Origin: a virus
Length of the DNA: 35,891 bases
Reading direction: 5' to 3' (one strand)
Virus record (IMG/VR): IMGVR_UViG_3300042557_000834
Location: 1 to 35,891 of that record
In this document: piece after piece, positions 34,025-35,891 of the stretch
How the letters are laid out: each line of letters begins with the position of its first letter
How positions within the stretch are numbered: the first letter of the stretch is position 1
Translations under genes and position numbers: made by a program
Notes under the pieces: model-generated
What the model saw: the letters and a program-made list of their open reading frames with translations, nothing else
Told to the model about the DNA's origin: nothing
The model's database searches: none

Positions 34025-34197
34025 TAGGCGATTTCCGCATTCAATTAGCGGCAAGGCTTGGAGACCTCTTTAAAACAGACCCAGTCCAACTACTCAACAG
34101 CACTGAAGAAGAATGGCTCATACGCTTAGCGTGTGCTAAAGTTATACAACAGGATAGAGAAAAACAGGAAGCGGAAGCACGACGACAAAGTCGTTAA
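34000..34197 (+). CDS. -1 frameshift extension of the tail assembly chaperone
   Basis: The -1 frame is open from 33988 to the stop at 34197. It encodes HEEVFRELVGDFRIQLAARL, DPVQLLNSTEEEWLIRLACA and a Lys/Arg/Glu tail. It has no ATG, GTG or ribosome-binding site, so it is read only by slippage, giving a GT-like fusion. The CCC codon at 33998-34000, preceded by C, keeps pairing in the -1 frame, so slip near there is likely. This is the usual layout of tail chaperone pairs. Exact slip site is inferred. Confidence 0.7.
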   Translation, partial: HEEVFRELVGDFRIQLAARLGDLFKTDPVQLLNSTEEEWLIRLACAKVIQQDREKQEAEARRQSR

Positions 34198-34245
34198 TCT
34201 GCTGGAGCGCTCATAATCCCCAACCCTTAATACGGAGACGGAATT

Positions 34246-35891
34246 ATGTCAATGCCAGGTGGCGGCGAACGAGTCGTAATCAATATTGAAGTCAATTCAG
34301 ATATTGCAACGATTGAGGCTACACGCGAGGCATTAGAACGACTTACACGCGCCGAACGAGACTATGGTCGCGCACGAGATTCCCGTCCTGATGGTGGCGA
34401 TGATGACGACGGCGGCGGAAGTAGTGGTAGTGGTCGTAGTCGTGGTGGCAGTAGTCGCGGTGGTCGCGGAGGCGGTGGTCGTAGAACACGACCAGGTCGC
34501 TATGACGGTTTCAGGGGTGAGGTTTTTGACTTCCGTGGCGACATGGGAAAAGGCATTGCTAGTTACGGGAAGATTCTTCAACTCGTAAACAAGATGTCAA
34601 TGATTGAATTGCCTCTACTAGCAGCGGCAATCGGTGGTGTAACTCTTGCTTTCAAGGCTGGTCAGTACTTCATAAAGATGTACAACGCAGCCATGTCAAC
34701 ACTAGCGGGTACAGTTGGCGTTGCGTTTGTAGCACTGACTACATTTTTGGCTGCGCAGAAGCAATTTGCAGCCGTACAGAACTCACCTGCGTACTATCAA
34801 GGCGCTGAAAATACTTCCGATAGGTTCGTAGCCGCTGGTCAAGCAATGAGTATATTCGTTGAGAACTCAAATCTCGCGGTTGTTGGAGCAAAAGGACTCA
34901 CCTCGGCATTTAACAAACTGAGCGCAAATGCCCCAGTCACTGGAGAAACAACAAGGGCATTTGAAACATTAATGAATGTTGTTGTCGGATCTGGTGGAGA
35001 TATTGAAAAAGGAACAGAGAACTTAGCAACTTTCTTTAACGCAATTCAAAAAGGTGGTCTTAGTGGCGGTGCTAGTGCAGCCAAGGAACTCGGTCCTGAC
35101 TTTGAAAAGATCATCAAAGAGGCTGGTGCTTTAGGAATCAAAACAAAAGAAGACTTCATGAAGGCTGCCGTAGAAGGCAACCTCGGTGAAACATTTGAGA
35201 AGAAATACGCTGGAACATTAGATGCATTAAACAACACACTCATGGGTCGTTTCAAGATTGCGATCAGTGACATCAAGGCTCAATTAACCGATCTTGGTGG
35301 TGGTTACTTAAGCGATGCTGGAAACGCTGTTGGTCGCTTGCAGGGAATCATCCAGAAAACAATTGCTCGTCTTGCGTATGTTGTAAACGGATGGGCTAAC
35401 ACTGGAAAACTCAACGATGTCATTGACTTCATTGATAAGGGTTCGGACAAGTTTATTTTCTTGATGCAAAAATACCTTGGCACAGCCCCTGGTATTTTTG
35501 GTTTTTTCAAATCAAGTTTTGATTCAATTGGTAGCGCTTTTGACAAAATGCAAGACTGGCTCCGCACATTTAAAGAGGCTGGAGATGTAATCAACCGAAG
35601 TTTTTTCGGTCCAGTAATTGATGGAATAATTGCAAAATTTGATGCTGGTTTTGGCAATGTTCGTGATTTGATCATAGAGAACGAAGGAGCGATCCGTGGT
35701 TTTGCAGACCAGATCGTCAACATTATTGGTGCTATTGGTAAATACGGAAATGAACTAAGAACGCTAATCATTTCGGCGCTACCGATATTCACTGTTCTTG
35801 GAAAAGTTATTGAGATGTTCTTTAGTGGACTTGCAAAAGTGCTTTCAGGAATAAATGCAATAGTTGGGTTCTTGAAGAAACTTGGACCTAT
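34246..35891 (+). CDS. Tape measure protein, N-terminal part (3' end outside window)
   Basis: Over 548 codons seen, open to the window end. ATG 34246 has GGAGACGGAA upstream. The N terminus has a helix (ATIEATREALERLTRAERDY), then an Asp/Gly and Arg/Gly/Ser-rich low-complexity stretch (about residues 46-86, with RGG-like repeats). Hydrophobic helices follow (ELPLLAAAIGG-type, then VALTTFLAA), and repeated helical segments typical of tape measures. It sets tail length. Place right after the chaperone frameshift confirms it. Confidence 0.85.
   Translation, partial: MSMPGGGERVVINIEVNSDIATIEATREALERLTRAERDYGRARDSRPDGGDDDDGGGSSGSGRSRGGSSRGGRGGGGRRTRPGRYDGFRGEVFDFRGDMGKGIASYGKILQLVNKMSMIELPLLAAAIGGVTLAFKAGQYFIKMYNAAMSTLAGTVGVAFVALTTFLAAQKQFAAVQNSPAYYQGAENTSDRFVAAGQAMSIFVENSNLAVVGAKGLTSAFNKLSANAPVTGETTRAFETLMNVVVGSGGDIEKGTENLATFFNAIQKGGLSGGASAAKELGPDFEKIIKEAGALGIKTKEDFMKAAVEGNLGETFEKKYAGTLDALNNTLMGRFKIAISDIKAQLTDLGGGYLSDAGNAVGRLQGIIQKTIARLAYVVNGWANTGKLNDVIDFIDKGSDKFIFLMQKYLGTAPGIFGFFKSSFDSIGSAFDKMQDWLRTFKEAGDVINRSFFGPVIDGIIAKFDAGFGNVRDLIIENEGAIRGFADQIVNIIGAIGKYGNELRTLIISALPIFTVLGKVIEMFFSGLAKVLSGINAIVGFLKKLGP

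Overview
The window is part of a tailed double-stranded DNA phage genome with a contractile (myovirus-type) tail. The evidence is a TerL terminase, an HK97-type portal and prohead protease, head-tail connectors, a tail sheath, a tail tube, a frameshifted tail-assembly chaperone and the start of a tape-measure gene. No integrase, tRNA, CRISPR array or insertion sequence was seen. The host cannot be read directly. Middling GC by eye, Arg/Pro/Gly-rich disordered linkers and several capsid-gene sequence habits fit an actinobacterial host, perhaps aquatic, but that is inference.

Layout. Two divergent gene blocks start near 22.75-22.82 kb. The leftward block (22743 to 1, minus strand) encodes a 58-residue membrane protein, a portal-MuF fusion, a very long prohead protease/scaffold-like protein, a Cys-rich acidic protein and a small acidic V/A/E-repeat protein. 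It then holds five very large modular proteins interleaved with four small proteins. The rightward block (22818 to the end, plus strand) encodes TerL, an XRE-type regulator, an unknown protein, a Rad52-like annealing protein, a Cas4/RecB-like nuclease, another unknown, an IbrA-like PAPS-reductase-family protein, an IbrB-like ParB-fold protein and an Arg-rich basic protein. After these come head-tail connector, neck and tail-completion genes, sheath, tube, chaperone (with a -1 frameshift extension) and tape measure.

Most notable content. The five large leftward proteins (15249-12085, 11451-9337, 9335-4884, 4441-1115, 839-<1) share a module built on an exact C-x17-C motif (consensus CPxG...D...C). 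Three of them carry an apparently active kinase-like domain with a DRHxxN catalytic loop and an IDHG/IDFG/LDHG metal-binding motif, of PI3/4-kinase or HipA type. One of these also carries a C-terminal HExxH zincin. A fourth carries the same domain with the key residues lost (pseudokinase). The fifth runs off the window. Each sits next to, or is translationally coupled to, other members or to small unknown proteins. They are transcribed with portal and protease, so I infer a set of virion-packaged, injected effector enzymes (a T4 Alt-like or 'polyvalent protein' strategy) built by module shuffling. This is the candidate undescribed system.

No major capsid protein was recognised; it probably lies left of position 1. 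Nearly all genes abut or overlap by 1-4 bases, so translation is heavily coupled.
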